A stretch of 64,000 bases of DNA, taken from the NCBI RefSeq assembly GCF_002285795.1, contig NZ_CP022961.1, forward strand, positions 2,356,001 through 2,420,000. Direction: 5' to 3'. A program made the position numbers and the translations under genes. Origin of the DNA: Plantactinospora sp. KBS50. GTDB lineage: Bacteria; Actinomycetota; Actinomycetes; Mycobacteriales; Micromonosporaceae. Positions 63,552 through 64,000 of the stretch are shown here, piece after piece. Position 1 is the first letter of the stretch, and the number at the start of each line of letters is the position of its first letter. A model generated the notes under the pieces. That model had not been told where the DNA came from. It saw only the letters and a list, made by a program, of their open reading frames with translations, and searched no databases.

Positions 63552-64000
63552 ATGACCCTCAAGCTGCGAACCGCGGCGGTGAGCGACCAGGGACTGGTGC
63601 GCAGCAGCAACCAGGACTCGGTGCACGCCGGAGAATGGCTGGTGGCCGTGGCCGACGGCATGGGCGGGATGGCCGCCGGTGACCTGGCCAGCGCGATCAC
63701 CATCGAGGCGGTGTCCGGGCTGGACGTGCCGACCCCGGACGACGCGCTGGTGGTCGCCCTCCAGGGCGCCATCGAGGTCGCCAGCGGCCGGATCCGGGAG
63801 GCGGTCGAGGAGGACCCCAACCGGCAGGGCATGGGTACGACGCTTACCGCGCTGCTGCTGTCGGAGCCCGGGACCTGCCTGGCGGTCGCCCACGTCGGCG
63901 ACTCCCGGGCCTACCTGTTCCGGGACGGGACCTTCGCCCAGGTGACCCGGGACGACACCTTCGTGCAGATGCTCGTCGACGAAGGGGTGATCACCGCGGA
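63552..64000 (+). CDS. PP2C-family Ser/Thr phosphatase, partial
   Basis: The first 149 residues are visible and the gene runs off the window. RTAAVSDQGLVRSSNQDSV, the metal motif VAVADGMGGMAAGD and AHVGDSRAYLFRDG are classical PP2C motifs. Dephosphorylates Ser/Thr kinase substrates. It lies 90 bp after the membrane protein gene. A kinase would be expected further downstream. Confidence 0.92.
   Translation, partial: MTLKLRTAAVSDQGLVRSSNQDSVHAGEWLVAVADGMGGMAAGDLASAITIEAVSGLDVPTPDDALVVALQGAIEVASGRIREAVEEDPNRQGMGTTLTALLLSEPGTCLAVAHVGDSRAYLFRDGTFAQVTRDDTFVQMLVDEGVITA

Overview
The window is GC-rich actinobacterial DNA, most likely from Micromonosporaceae or a close relative. Genus assignment is inference. 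The support is very high GC, frequent GTG/TTG starts, 4-nt ATGA/GTGA overlaps inside operons, an IdeR/DmdR-type iron box, a PAC2 protein, a deazaflavin-type DUF385 protein, an EcsC protein, and the arrangement of sdhCAB beside a divergent lysR.

Region 1 (1-20.1 kb, core-like): start of tex; a copper amine oxidase; a GPP34 protein divergent from an APC permease; a dGTPase-family HD hydrolase; a membrane-anchored metallo-beta-lactamase-fold hydrolase; the sdhCAB operon with a divergent LysR gene; the helicase hrpA; a small cytidine deaminase; a Tat-type multicopper oxidase; and an unrecognised protein.

Region 2 (20.1-33.05 kb, accessory, lower GC): a mosaic of two related Tn7-like (TnsABC/TniQ-type) elements. 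Element 1 has a frameshifted mobC, a short HUH-relaxase domain whose stop overlaps the tnsA start, intact tnsA and tnsB (DD35E), a tnsC truncated by an internal deletion, a tniQ 3' remnant, and HAD and DinB cargo. Element 2 is a wreck: frameshifted tnsA, an IS3 orfB piece fused in frame to the tnsC 3' end, tniQ with three -1 frameshifts, and cargo (2-TM peptide, histidine phosphatase, APH-type kinase, DUF402, GNAT). A ~50-bp repeat containing GTCCGGAC recurs at the right side of each element (one copy at 26.75 kb, two at 32.9-33.0 kb). A related motif lies upstream of mobC.

Region 3 (33-45.7 kb): LtrA; a TetR gene divergent from ohr, a membrane protein and an atypical FAD disulfide reductase; an F420-type protein; a P-loop kinase; an iron-box-controlled siderophore-interacting protein; a HIT hydrolase; a Ski2-like helicase; trmB; and a secreted protein with a PATG-like motif directly followed by a class F sortase.

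Region 4 (45.7-64 kb): an unrecognised lower-GC membrane gene; a Tat phospholipase-C-like phosphoesterase; a methyltransferase; exonuclease III; a PAC2 protein; a four-gene operon of lipoprotein, adaptor, ABC ATPase and ABC permease; EcsC; an SGNH hydrolase; a DUF6343 protein; a succinate-semialdehyde dehydrogenase; a CPA1 antiporter with a UBP-type zinc finger; and the start of what looks like an amino-acid-sensing locus (solute-binding protein, multi-TM protein, PP2C phosphatase) cut by the window end. I saw no rRNA, tRNA, CRISPR array or biosynthetic gene cluster.
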